Origin: Desulfobacterales bacterium
GTDB lineage: Bacteria > Desulfobacterota > Desulfobacteria > Desulfobacterales > Desulfobacteraceae
NCBI GenBank assembly: GCA_022361095.1
Contig: JAKSBO010000733.1
Span: forward strand, 1-12,134
Length of the DNA stretch: 12,134 nt
Direction of reading: 5' to 3'
Shown here: in pieces, positions 6,436 to 12,134 of the stretch
How the letters are laid out: each line of letters begins with the position of its first letter
Numbering within the stretch: position 1 is the first letter of the stretch
Made by a program: the position numbers and the translations under genes
Notes under the pieces: generated by a model
What the model was told of the DNA's origin: nothing
Databases searched by the model: none
What the model saw: the letters and a program-made list of their open reading frames with translations, nothing else

Positions 6436-7224
6436 TCAATCTGCCTGAAACACTATTTTATTTAAAATCAGGCCTGACCCGGGCGCAATCTCTTTCAACG
6501 GCAAGACCTGACTGCCTGAAAGGGATTGTTGAATGCGGTTTAGATCGATATCTCTTTTTCCGAGTTTAAACAACTGCCCCATGATTAAACGGACCTGGTA
6601 TCTTAAAAAACCAGATGCCTGAATCCTGAGCAGCCAGCTTTTCTCCGGAAAAAAACTGGCCCGGAATTCCGTGTTTTCTTCAATCCGGCAGACACGGATG
6701 TCTCGTTCAAGGCAGGTTTTCGGGCCGGGTTTGGTGCAGTATGAACCAAAATGATGCTGCCCTTCAAACAGCCTGGCGCCCTGTTTCATCAATTCAATAT
6801 CAAGATCTTCCTGAACCGTATGCATCATGGCCGCACAGAATGGATGGCTTTTGCATCCAAATGCAAACAGGTAAAGATATTCTTTTACTTTGGAAGAACG
6901 GATAATGTTAAAGGTTCTGGATTTTTCTTCCACGCCTGTCACACGGATATCATTGGGCAGGTTTATATTCAATTTTGACTGCAGTGCTTCCATGTCCAGT
7001 GCATCACGGACAAAAAGCATGAATGCCGACTGATTAGCCGAGACCTTTGAATCGGTCCGGCTGGCACCCAAAATTCTGAACCCGGATTCTTCCAGGATAA
7101 AGCCAAGCGTTTTTTCAATCATGGCTTCAATGGTTTTTACACCTGGCTGCTTCTGCCAGCCATGGTACCGGAAACCCAGGTACTGGATATGAATCAGGTA
7201 ATGATATAATTTTTCCTGCGCCAT
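6436..7224 (-). CDS. truA: TruA-type tRNA pseudouridine synthase
   Basis: A 262-residue member of the TruA family, which converts uridines 38-40 of the tRNA anticodon arm to pseudouridine; the length is normal. HIQYLGFRYHGWQKQPGVKT (12-31) is the typical opening. The catalytic aspartate is Asp58 in GASRTDSKVSAN, where classical enzymes read GRTDAGVHA; the aspartate is kept but the neighbours differ. Later, EGQHHFGSYC and FLRYQVRLIMGQLFKLGK correspond to the second-domain signatures. This departure suggests a divergent branch or paralogue, so position 38-40 specificity is probable rather than certain. The ATG at 7222-7224 has AGGA (7232-7235) 7 nt upstream. It is convergent with the tautomerase gene and shares no operon with its neighbours. 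Confidence 0.88.
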   Translation of the reverse strand: MAQEKLYHYLIHIQYLGFRYHGWQKQPGVKTIEAMIEKTLGFILEESGFRILGASRTDSKVSANQSAFMLFVRDALDMEALQSKLNINLPNDIRVTGVEEKSRTFNIIRSSKVKEYLYLFAFGCKSHPFCAAMMHTVQEDLDIELMKQGARLFEGQHHFGSYCTKPGPKTCLERDIRVCRIEENTEFRASFFPEKSWLLRIQASGFLRYQVRLIMGQLFKLGKRDIDLNRIQQSLSGSQVLPLKEIAPGSGLILNKIVFQAD

Positions 7225-7250
7225 AAAAAAATCCTAACTGAAACAGCACC

Positions 7251-7259
7251 ATAATACCA
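7251..7259 (-). promoter_or_regulatory. Possible extended -10 promoter of truA
   Basis: On the minus strand TGG-TATTAT (7251-7259) fits an extended -10 box (TGnTATAAT with one mismatch), placed about 27 nt before the truA start codon. The -35 region about 17 nt further upstream is poor, as is usual with extended -10 promoters. Confidence 0.35.
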
Positions 7260-7316
7260 CAGGATATATGACGTTGAATGCCATTTATCCGAGTGGGATT
7301 GTCACCCACAATAAAT

Positions 7317-7459
7317 AGTGTCTGAACGAAAGCCTGGAAATTTCATCGAGTACAAGGCGGGGGCACATTAAAACCTTCGGAATACATGAAGTATTTCGAG
7401 GATTAAAATGTCCAGCCAACGAAGTAATCGGCAAAATTCACGATTTTCGGCCGGGCACT
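7317..7459. repeat. Nested palindromic intergenic repeat, copy D
   Basis: The outer arms run from AGTG (7317-7320) to CACT (7456-7459); between them CTGAACGAAA (7322-7331) partly pairs with TTTTCGGCCGGG (7444-7455). The middle arms ACATTAAAACC (7365-7375) and GGATTAAAATGT (7400-7411) are imperfect. The inner hairpin is AATAC-atgaa-GTATT (7381-7395). The 17-base core at 7392-7408 is identical to 87-103 of copy A. It fills most of the 324-nt gap between the divergent truA and radical SAM genes. A separate small stem GTGGG/CCCAC (7293-7309) lies beside it. Confidence 0.7.
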
Positions 7460-7548
7460 AAATAGATTTCCGTGATTACATCTGTTATTTTTATACCATG
7501 GACTTTTAAACGGCAAAACGCATTCCTGACCACCAGCGGAGGAATCCT

Positions 7549-8532
7549 GTGCAACACTATAAAATAAACACCCTGATTTCCGGAGGCCTGATTACCAATT
7601 ATCACTGCACTTCAAAATGCCGCCACTGTCTGTATAACTGTGGTCCGGGCAGGCCTGCAGACTATATGGATAAAAAAACGTCCCTGCTCTGTTTTGAAAA
7701 AATCAGGGAATTCGGGGCTGCATCTGTTCATATTGGAGGCGGAGAACCATTTCTTAACCCACCAGGCCTTGAAAGCGTTTTAGAATGTGCAGCGCAAACA
7801 GGCGTACAGATCGAATATGTTGAAACCAATTCATCCTGGTATAAAGATGAACAATCTGCCTGCAGACTGCTGGAACGATTGAAATCAAATGGGCTGAATA
7901 CCTTGCTCATATCCATCAGCCCTTTTCACCTCGAGAGCATTCCATTTTCAAAGGTTGAAAATGTTATGGCAGCCTGTTCAAAAACAGGGATACGGATCTT
8001 TCCCTGGATGGACACGTTCCGCAGCGATATTGGAAATTTTGACAAAAGCAGATGCCACCGGTTTGAAGAACTTATGGATCATTTCGGCCCTTCGTACCTG
8101 GCCGGTATTCAACGCCGCTACTGGATTCATCCGGGAGGCAGAGCACTGGATACGTTTCGTCCGGTGCATAACAAAAAATCAATTGAAACCATATTGAATG
8201 AAAACAAAACCCCCTGCTCAGGACAGCTTCTGGATACATCACATTTTCATATTGATCTGTATGGGAATTATATTCCCGGCCTCTGTTCAGGCATTTCCCT
8301 GGAAATGAATGCCCTGGGAAGCAGTCTCACAATTGATAAATATCCGGTTATGGGGACATTGCTTGAAAAAGGCATTGCCGGACTGCATGAAAGGGCTGTG
8401 GATGCCGGATTTAAACCATCAAGGGAATCCTACATATCAAAATGTGATCTTTGCACTGATATTCGAACCCACCTGGTTAAAAATAAACTATATCTTAATG
8501 AACTTCAGCCAAGAGGATTTTATCCGGTATAA
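7549..8532 (+). CDS. Radical SAM protein, function unknown
   Basis: A 327-residue radical SAM enzyme. The cluster motif CTSKCRHC (Cys20, Cys24, Cys27) is the standard CX3CX2C, and HIGGGEPFLN (61-70) is the SAM-binding GGE motif. YVETNSSWY and LLISISPFHLE fit the next barrel strands. The C-terminal part has further cysteines: TPCSGQLLD (about 217-225), GLCSGISLEM, and a CDLC pair (299-302) followed by TDIRTHL. These may bind an auxiliary cluster or metal, but the pattern is not a clear SPASM domain. It starts at GTG (7549-7551), with GGAGGA (7538-7543) 5 nt upstream; no ATG fits. The gene stands alone, with no precursor peptide or partner nearby, so no substrate is suggested. The host-like sequence composition ends about 60 nt after its stop. 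Confidence 0.88.
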   Translation: MQHYKINTLISGGLITNYHCTSKCRHCLYNCGPGRPADYMDKKTSLLCFEKIREFGAASVHIGGGEPFLNPPGLESVLECAAQTGVQIEYVETNSSWYKDEQSACRLLERLKSNGLNTLLISISPFHLESIPFSKVENVMAACSKTGIRIFPWMDTFRSDIGNFDKSRCHRFEELMDHFGPSYLAGIQRRYWIHPGGRALDTFRPVHNKKSIETILNENKTPCSGQLLDTSHFHIDLYGNYIPGLCSGISLEMNALGSSLTIDKYPVMGTLLEKGIAGLHERAVDAGFKPSRESYISKCDLCTDIRTHLVKNKLYLNELQPRGFYPV

Positions 8533-8617
8533 ACAATCCGGCCGCCTCTTTATGGATGGCTTGCCGCAAAACCATGGTCCATGTCCTGAATAGAAATTTT
8601 CAGCAAAGTATTTTATT

Positions 8618-8640
8618 TATAATCTTATTTTGCTTATAAT
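8618..8640 (+). promoter_or_regulatory. Possible promoter of the lipoprotein gene
   Basis: Two perfect TATAAT boxes occur at 8618-8623 and 8635-8640 in very AT-rich DNA just before the ATG at 8647. Neither has a good -35. The second would start transcription almost at the start codon, giving a leaderless message; the first leaves a short leader without a Shine-Dalgarno. Confidence 0.35.
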
Positions 8641-8646
8641 TCATCC

Positions 8647-9456
8647 ATGAAGCTTTTTTTCTCAATAACCTTATGCGTCTTACTTTATGGTTGTGCGAAC
8701 AACATCCCTACTTTAGAACAAAGATTAAAAACGGCAGTAAATATAGGCAGTAATTTAAAAACAAACTATATGAAAACGGAAAATTTTACACTGTTTTCTT
8801 TGCAGCAACTTTCAGAACAATGTGAAAATATTCATATATATATTGAGGGGGATGGATTCGCATGGGTTACGAAAAGTAAAATCTCAAATAACCCTACCCC
8901 CATTAATCCCGTGGCGTTAAAACTAATGGAACAAGATAACAGCCCTTGCAAAATATATCTTGCAAGACCTTGTCAATATACAGAATCCGCTCTATGTGAA
9001 AGAAAATATTGGACATCAGGACGATTTCATTTTAGGATAATTCAAAGTTATCAAACAACACTTGATACAATAAAAAAAAAATACAAAAACACTACTTTTA
9101 AACTCATTGGTTATTCAGGGGGGGCTGCGATCGCTTTATTGATCGCTGCCAAAAGAGATGATATTAATCAAGTCATTACGGTAGCAGGTAATCTTGACCA
9201 TGCTACATGGACAAAGTTACATAATATTACACCATTAACAAAATCCTTAAATCCTATTGATTACACAAATCACCTAAAAACCATTGATCAATTACACTTA
9301 ATCGGATCAAAAGATATGATAATACCAAGGAAGGTAACTCAATCTTATATCAACAAATTTCCTCTTAACAATAAAATGAAACTGATTCATGTTAATTCAG
9401 ACCATACGTGTTGTTGGTATAAAACGTTCTTTTCAATAATAAATTCAAAAGAATAA
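8647..9456 (+). CDS. Lipoprotein, alpha/beta-hydrolase fold
   Basis: A 269-residue exported lipoprotein with a probable serine-hydrolase domain. The N-terminus is a lipoprotein signal, with Lys2, a hydrophobic stretch and the lipobox LLYGC, lipid-modified Cys16. The hydrolase landmarks are IYIEGDGFAW (64-73), YLARPCQY (104-111), the nucleophile elbow GYSGG with Ser157, an acid candidate Asp223 in GSKDMIIP, and His253 in SDHTCCW. That is a complete triad. Several cysteines (101, 109, 117, 255, 256) could form disulfides. The substrate is unknown; ester or lipid hydrolysis is possible. Start at ATG 8647, although no Shine-Dalgarno precedes it. It is AT-rich, unlike genes to the left, and sits 87 nt before the autotransporter. 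The overall pattern recalls proteins common in Campylobacterota, suggesting transfer. Confidence 0.82.
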   Translation: MKLFFSITLCVLLYGCANNIPTLEQRLKTAVNIGSNLKTNYMKTENFTLFSLQQLSEQCENIHIYIEGDGFAWVTKSKISNNPTPINPVALKLMEQDNSPCKIYLARPCQYTESALCERKYWTSGRFHFRIIQSYQTTLDTIKKKYKNTTFKLIGYSGGAAIALLIAAKRDDINQVITVAGNLDHATWTKLHNITPLTKSLNPIDYTNHLKTIDQLHLIGSKDMIIPRKVTQSYINKFPLNNKMKLIHVNSDHTCCWYKTFFSIINSKE

Positions 9457-9500
9457 ACTTTTCCAAATCGTAACAATGTAACATCTTTATAAGAACATAA

Positions 9501-9509
9501 TGCTATAAT
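9501..9509 (+). promoter_or_regulatory. Extended -10 promoter of the autotransporter gene
   Basis: TGC-TATAAT (9501-9509) is a perfect extended -10 box, 34 nt before the ATG at 9544. No good -35 is seen, as expected for this class. GGAGG (9534-9538) follows with 5 nt to the start. The gene can thus be expressed apart from the lipoprotein. Confidence 0.6.
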
Positions 9510-9543
9510 TTATCCAAATTTAAAAATAATTGTGGAGGCGTAA

Positions 9544-12051
9544 ATGTTTAAAACAGATTACAAATCAAGATTTAAAAAAATTTTAAAAGGAGGGAAAGTC
9601 TCCTTAATCGCAAGTGCGTTCATGATTGGAAGCTCTGTTTTTGCAGATGCAACCGTCTCCACAGCGATTACAACACAATTAACTGAAGCTGATTTGAATA
9701 TTACGGTGACAAGCAGCGGCAGTATTACAACGACGAATAACAGCTCTATTTTACTTAATACAGATCTAGCGGAAGGACAATTTATTCTGAATAATGGAAC
9801 CATTAGTGCTTCAAATAATATAAAAGTGGCTGCTATTCACTTGAACCCCACTTTTAGTAATAATGGTACTATTACAAATAATGGAACCTTAATAACGTCT
9901 TTTACGGGTACCGTTTATAATGATGCGGATGGTATTTTAATCGGATTACACAATAATGGCACCATAACAAATAATGGAACCATTCAATTAAGTGGAACGA
10001 CAACAAACCCTTTTAATGGAATTTTAATTGGTGATGGTGACAATACAGGAACAATTACAAATAACGCTGGGGCTTCCATCATTATGAATGCCGTTAATGT
10101 TTATGGTATCTCTATTGCAGAAGATAATAGCGGAACTGTTGCCAATAATGGAAATATAACGCTTACATCCACAAATGAAGCACTTGGTATGGAGGTTGGT
10201 TGGCAAAACAATGATAATACGGGAACTATTACCAATGGAGGAAATATAGACACCACTGCGTCAACAGGCACGGCATATGGTATAAAACTCTACCAGCATA
10301 ACAGCGGAATCATCAGAAATGAGTCCGGAGGTATCATCAATGCAACAGGTTCAACTGCCGCATATGGCATTTATAGTGCGGGGAATAACTCAGGAACGAT
10401 AGAAAACAGCGGTACGATACAGGCAGATATTAATGGCACTTTAGATGCAGCAGCATATTCCATAAAAGAGAATACAATTCATACGGCTAGTGGCACAATC
10501 ACGAACCAAAGCAGTGGTAAATTGTATGGTAATATCTCAACAGGAGATGCTTTAGATAACTACGGAATCATAGAGCTTCCTTGGAATGCAAACGGTGCCG
10601 ATAAGGCAAATATAAATACGTTCGCAAATAAAACCAATGGTAAATTAACCATTGGACTTAATACGGGTTCTGATGGTGTGGTTACGAACAAATACTCACA
10701 ACTTGAAAGTGCCGATATCTCAATTGAATCAGGTTCAACAATTGATGTCAATGTACTAACAGCCAGTTCAAATTATTCACTTCTTGAGGGTAAAACTCTC
10801 GACGATGTTATACTTGCAACAAACAGTTTAACGGCACCAGATAGTTTAACGGTAACGGATAACTCTGCAGTGCTTACTTTTAGCTACATTAAGGATGGAA
10901 ATACCATTGACCTTGGCGTAGAAAGAATCAGTTATGAAACAATTACCCAAGAGAGCGGAGGCAATGCGCCTGCAAAAAGTGTTGCTGCTGCGTTGGATAC
11001 CATAAATACAGGTACACCAACAACTGCGATGTCTGATTTGCTTGGAGAGATTGATGCATTATCAACAGGCACGTCAGTTGCAGATGCGACCAGTTCCCTT
11101 GCGCCACATATTATGTCAGGAATAAATGGCGCAGCGAATCAAATTGTGACAAATATTCAACAAATTATTGATATCAGACAAGCTGCGGCTTTAAAAAGCG
11201 GTATAAACTCAGGTGATGTGCAATTAAAAGAAAAAAATATTTGGGCAAAGCCATTTGCTTCTAGAGGTAGTCAAGATGATAAAAACGACATAAATGGATT
11301 TGATATTAATGCTTATGGTCTTGGTATAGGACTGGATGGAAAAAATAAAAACGATATACAAACGGGACTTGGATTTTTTTACACAAGAGCCGACGTAGAA
11401 GTAAACAATGTTGATCAAGATTCCGATTTGGATGTATTTACTATTTTAGGATATGGAAATATCCCTTTAGCATATAATATGAACTTAATGTATCAAGCGT
11501 CTTACGCTTGGCAAAAAACAGATACGTCAAGAGCTTTGTTTAATGGTGATACAGCCGAAGCTGATTTTACAGCAAATACTTTTGTAGCTGATTTAAAACT
11601 TTCTAAAGACTATCAAACGAACCCAAAACTGATTTTAAGACCAACGATAGCATTCACATATAAAAATCATAGAACGCCGGCATATGAAGAAAAGGGTGCT
11701 GCCGGTGCCAACCTTTCAGTCAATGAGAACCGATTTGAAGAATATATTCTAGGTTTAGGTTCTACACTGGATTATCAAATCAGCGATGATTCAAAGTTCT
11801 TTGCTAATGTAAATGTGGGATATGATTTAAAAGGAGATGTTCAAGAATCAACTGCAAGCTTTATAGAAGCCTCTGGTACTAATTTCTCAACAACAGGCGT
11901 TGATAATGGAAGATGGGAATATAAATTTGGAATAGGTTATGAAAAAACCCTCAAAGAAAATAATACGATCAACTTCTTCTTTGAACATAAGCAGGAAGGT
12001 ACTGACTTTAGAAATGATACGATCTATGCTAAATATGTCTATGCATTCTAA
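9544..12051 (+). CDS. Autotransporter (type Va) with beta-helix passenger
   Basis: An 835-residue classical autotransporter: Sec export, then an outer-membrane barrel that carries its own passenger to the surface. The signal peptide is long, with a basic N-region (residues 1-18) and a hydrophobic core, and a likely cut after Ala34 (SSVFA then DATVS). The passenger (about 35-555) has many short units such as NNGTITNNGTI, NTGTITNNA, NSGTVANNGNI and NSGTIENSGTI, as expected for rungs of a right-handed beta-helix. The barrel (about 563-835) opens with IWAKPF, has alternating strands and ends in the terminal phenylalanine of KYVYAF. No protease triad is evident in the passenger, so adhesion or surface display is more likely. 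It is AT-rich, like the lipoprotein before it. ATG 9544 has GGAGG 5 nt upstream. The class is certain; the ligand is unknown. Confidence 0.92.
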   Translation: MFKTDYKSRFKKILKGGKVSLIASAFMIGSSVFADATVSTAITTQLTEADLNITVTSSGSITTTNNSSILLNTDLAEGQFILNNGTISASNNIKVAAIHLNPTFSNNGTITNNGTLITSFTGTVYNDADGILIGLHNNGTITNNGTIQLSGTTTNPFNGILIGDGDNTGTITNNAGASIIMNAVNVYGISIAEDNSGTVANNGNITLTSTNEALGMEVGWQNNDNTGTITNGGNIDTTASTGTAYGIKLYQHNSGIIRNESGGIINATGSTAAYGIYSAGNNSGTIENSGTIQADINGTLDAAAYSIKENTIHTASGTITNQSSGKLYGNISTGDALDNYGIIELPWNANGADKANINTFANKTNGKLTIGLNTGSDGVVTNKYSQLESADISIESGSTIDVNVLTASSNYSLLEGKTLDDVILATNSLTAPDSLTVTDNSAVLTFSYIKDGNTIDLGVERISYETITQESGGNAPAKSVAAALDTINTGTPTTAMSDLLGEIDALSTGTSVADATSSLAPHIMSGINGAANQIVTNIQQIIDIRQAAALKSGINSGDVQLKEKNIWAKPFASRGSQDDKNDINGFDINAYGLGIGLDGKNKNDIQTGLGFFYTRADVEVNNVDQDSDLDVFTILGYGNIPLAYNMNLMYQASYAWQKTDTSRALFNGDTAEADFTANTFVADLKLSKDYQTNPKLILRPTIAFTYKNHRTPAYEEKGAAGANLSVNENRFEEYILGLGSTLDYQISDDSKFFANVNVGYDLKGDVQESTASFIEASGTNFSTTGVDNGRWEYKFGIGYEKTLKENNTINFFFEHKQEGTDFRNDTIYAKYVYAF
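9790..10520 (+). repeat. Degenerate coding repeats in the autotransporter passenger
   Basis: Variants of AATAATGGAAC and GGAACNATTACAAATAA recur throughout this part of the gene, encoding Asn-Asn/Ser-Gly-Thr-Ile-Thr-Asn units. The units differ in length and in the sequence between them. They are protein repeats of the beta-helix, though near-identical pieces such as ATAATGGAACC could allow slippage or recombination that changes passenger length. Confidence 0.65.
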
Positions 12052-12093
12052 ACATACTTAGTATATTTCTTACTTTGTAGTATTTTCAATTTA

Positions 12094-12134
12094 TTTTTAT
12101 AAGAAAGTCTGGGTAAGCTACTCAGATCTTTCAA
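12094..12134. repeat. Hairpin repeat E, copy 2
   Basis: Matches 3679-3719 at 38 of 41 positions. The hairpin CTGGGTA-agc-TACTCAG (12109-12125) keeps its pairing: the T-A pair of copy 1 has become G-T, and the third change lies in the loop. It starts 42 nt after the autotransporter stop and runs to the last base of the window, so its true end is not seen. It could act as a transcript-ending hairpin here. Confidence 0.7.

Larger units (their letters stand above)
8590..12090. other. AT-rich, probably horizontally acquired segment
   Basis: From about 8590 the base composition drops sharply: codons turn to AAA, AAT, ATT and TTA, and intergenic sequence is almost pure A/T. Both genes inside have the style of Campylobacterota proteins. 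The segment ends at 12094, where repeat E2 begins, whose other copy lies in the moderate-GC part of the window. No integrase, transposase or target-site duplication is visible at either edge, so the mechanism of entry is unknown. Confidence 0.6.

Noticed and set aside
6303..6569. 88-residue plus-strand open frame between the tautomerase and truA
   Set aside because: It runs through palindrome C and then antisense to truA; no ribosome-binding site or known domain.
9790..10520. CRISPR-like regular repeats
   Set aside because: The repeats are degenerate, irregular in spacing and in frame with the autotransporter; they encode beta-helix units.
8647..12051. A toxin or contact-dependent inhibition system in the lipoprotein-autotransporter pair
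   Set aside because: There is no toxin domain, two-partner secretion partner or immunity-like gene; the passenger is a plain repeat helix.
3679..12134. An 8.4-kb composite mobile element bounded by the two E repeats
   Set aside because: The repeats are in direct orientation, but the interior holds housekeeping genes such as truA and no transposase or integrase; two copies of a dispersed repeat explain it better.

Overview
The window looks like chromosomal DNA of a Gram-negative anaerobe, most likely a sulfate reducer of the Desulfobacteraceae type. This is inferred from the style of the proteins (transketolase, radical SAM enzymes, a YbfB/YjiJ-type transporter) and from long nested palindromes between genes; no rRNA or tRNA is present to settle it. 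Two composition regimes are visible: positions 1 to about 8590 are of moderate GC, while about 8590 to 12090 is clearly AT-rich and carries two proteins of Campylobacterota style.

Layout. 1-160: palindromic repeat A. 183-629 (-): MarR-type repressor with two tandem operators in its own promoter. 680-1084: no intact gene; a short decayed coding relic at 797-976. 1085-1477 (-): YjbQ/UPF0047 protein. 1519-1638: palindromic repeat B. 1646-3649 (-): transketolase. 3679-3719: short hairpin repeat E1. 3773-4642 (-): radical SAM protein. 4853-6052 (+): MFS transporter, overlapped by 6039-6239 (+), a 4-oxalocrotonate tautomerase homologue starting at GTG. 6314-6389: repeat C. 6436-7224 (-): TruA-type pseudouridine synthase. 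7317-7459: repeat D. 7549-8532 (+): orphan radical SAM protein. 8647-9456 (+): lipoprotein alpha/beta hydrolase. 9544-12051 (+): classical autotransporter. 12094-12134: hairpin repeat E2, matching E1 at 38 of 41 positions.

How the genes relate. Most are housekeeping or stand-alone. tkt and yjbQ are codirectional, with repeat B filling the gap between them. The transporter and the tautomerase overlap by 14 bases and are probably translationally coupled, which suggests export or import of a small enol/keto or aromatic-type compound. The lipoprotein and autotransporter form an envelope cassette with its own promoters and look horizontally acquired.

The strongest unexplained signal is non-coding. 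Four intergenic elements (A, B, C, D) share a nested-palindrome plan: outer arms differ between copies yet still pair with each other, around a more conserved core. A second, unrelated 41-base hairpin repeat lies upstream of tkt and at the extreme right end. Both window ends fall in or at repeats, so this may be a contig bounded by repeats. No CRISPR array, transposase, tRNA, phage gene or recognisable defence system was seen.
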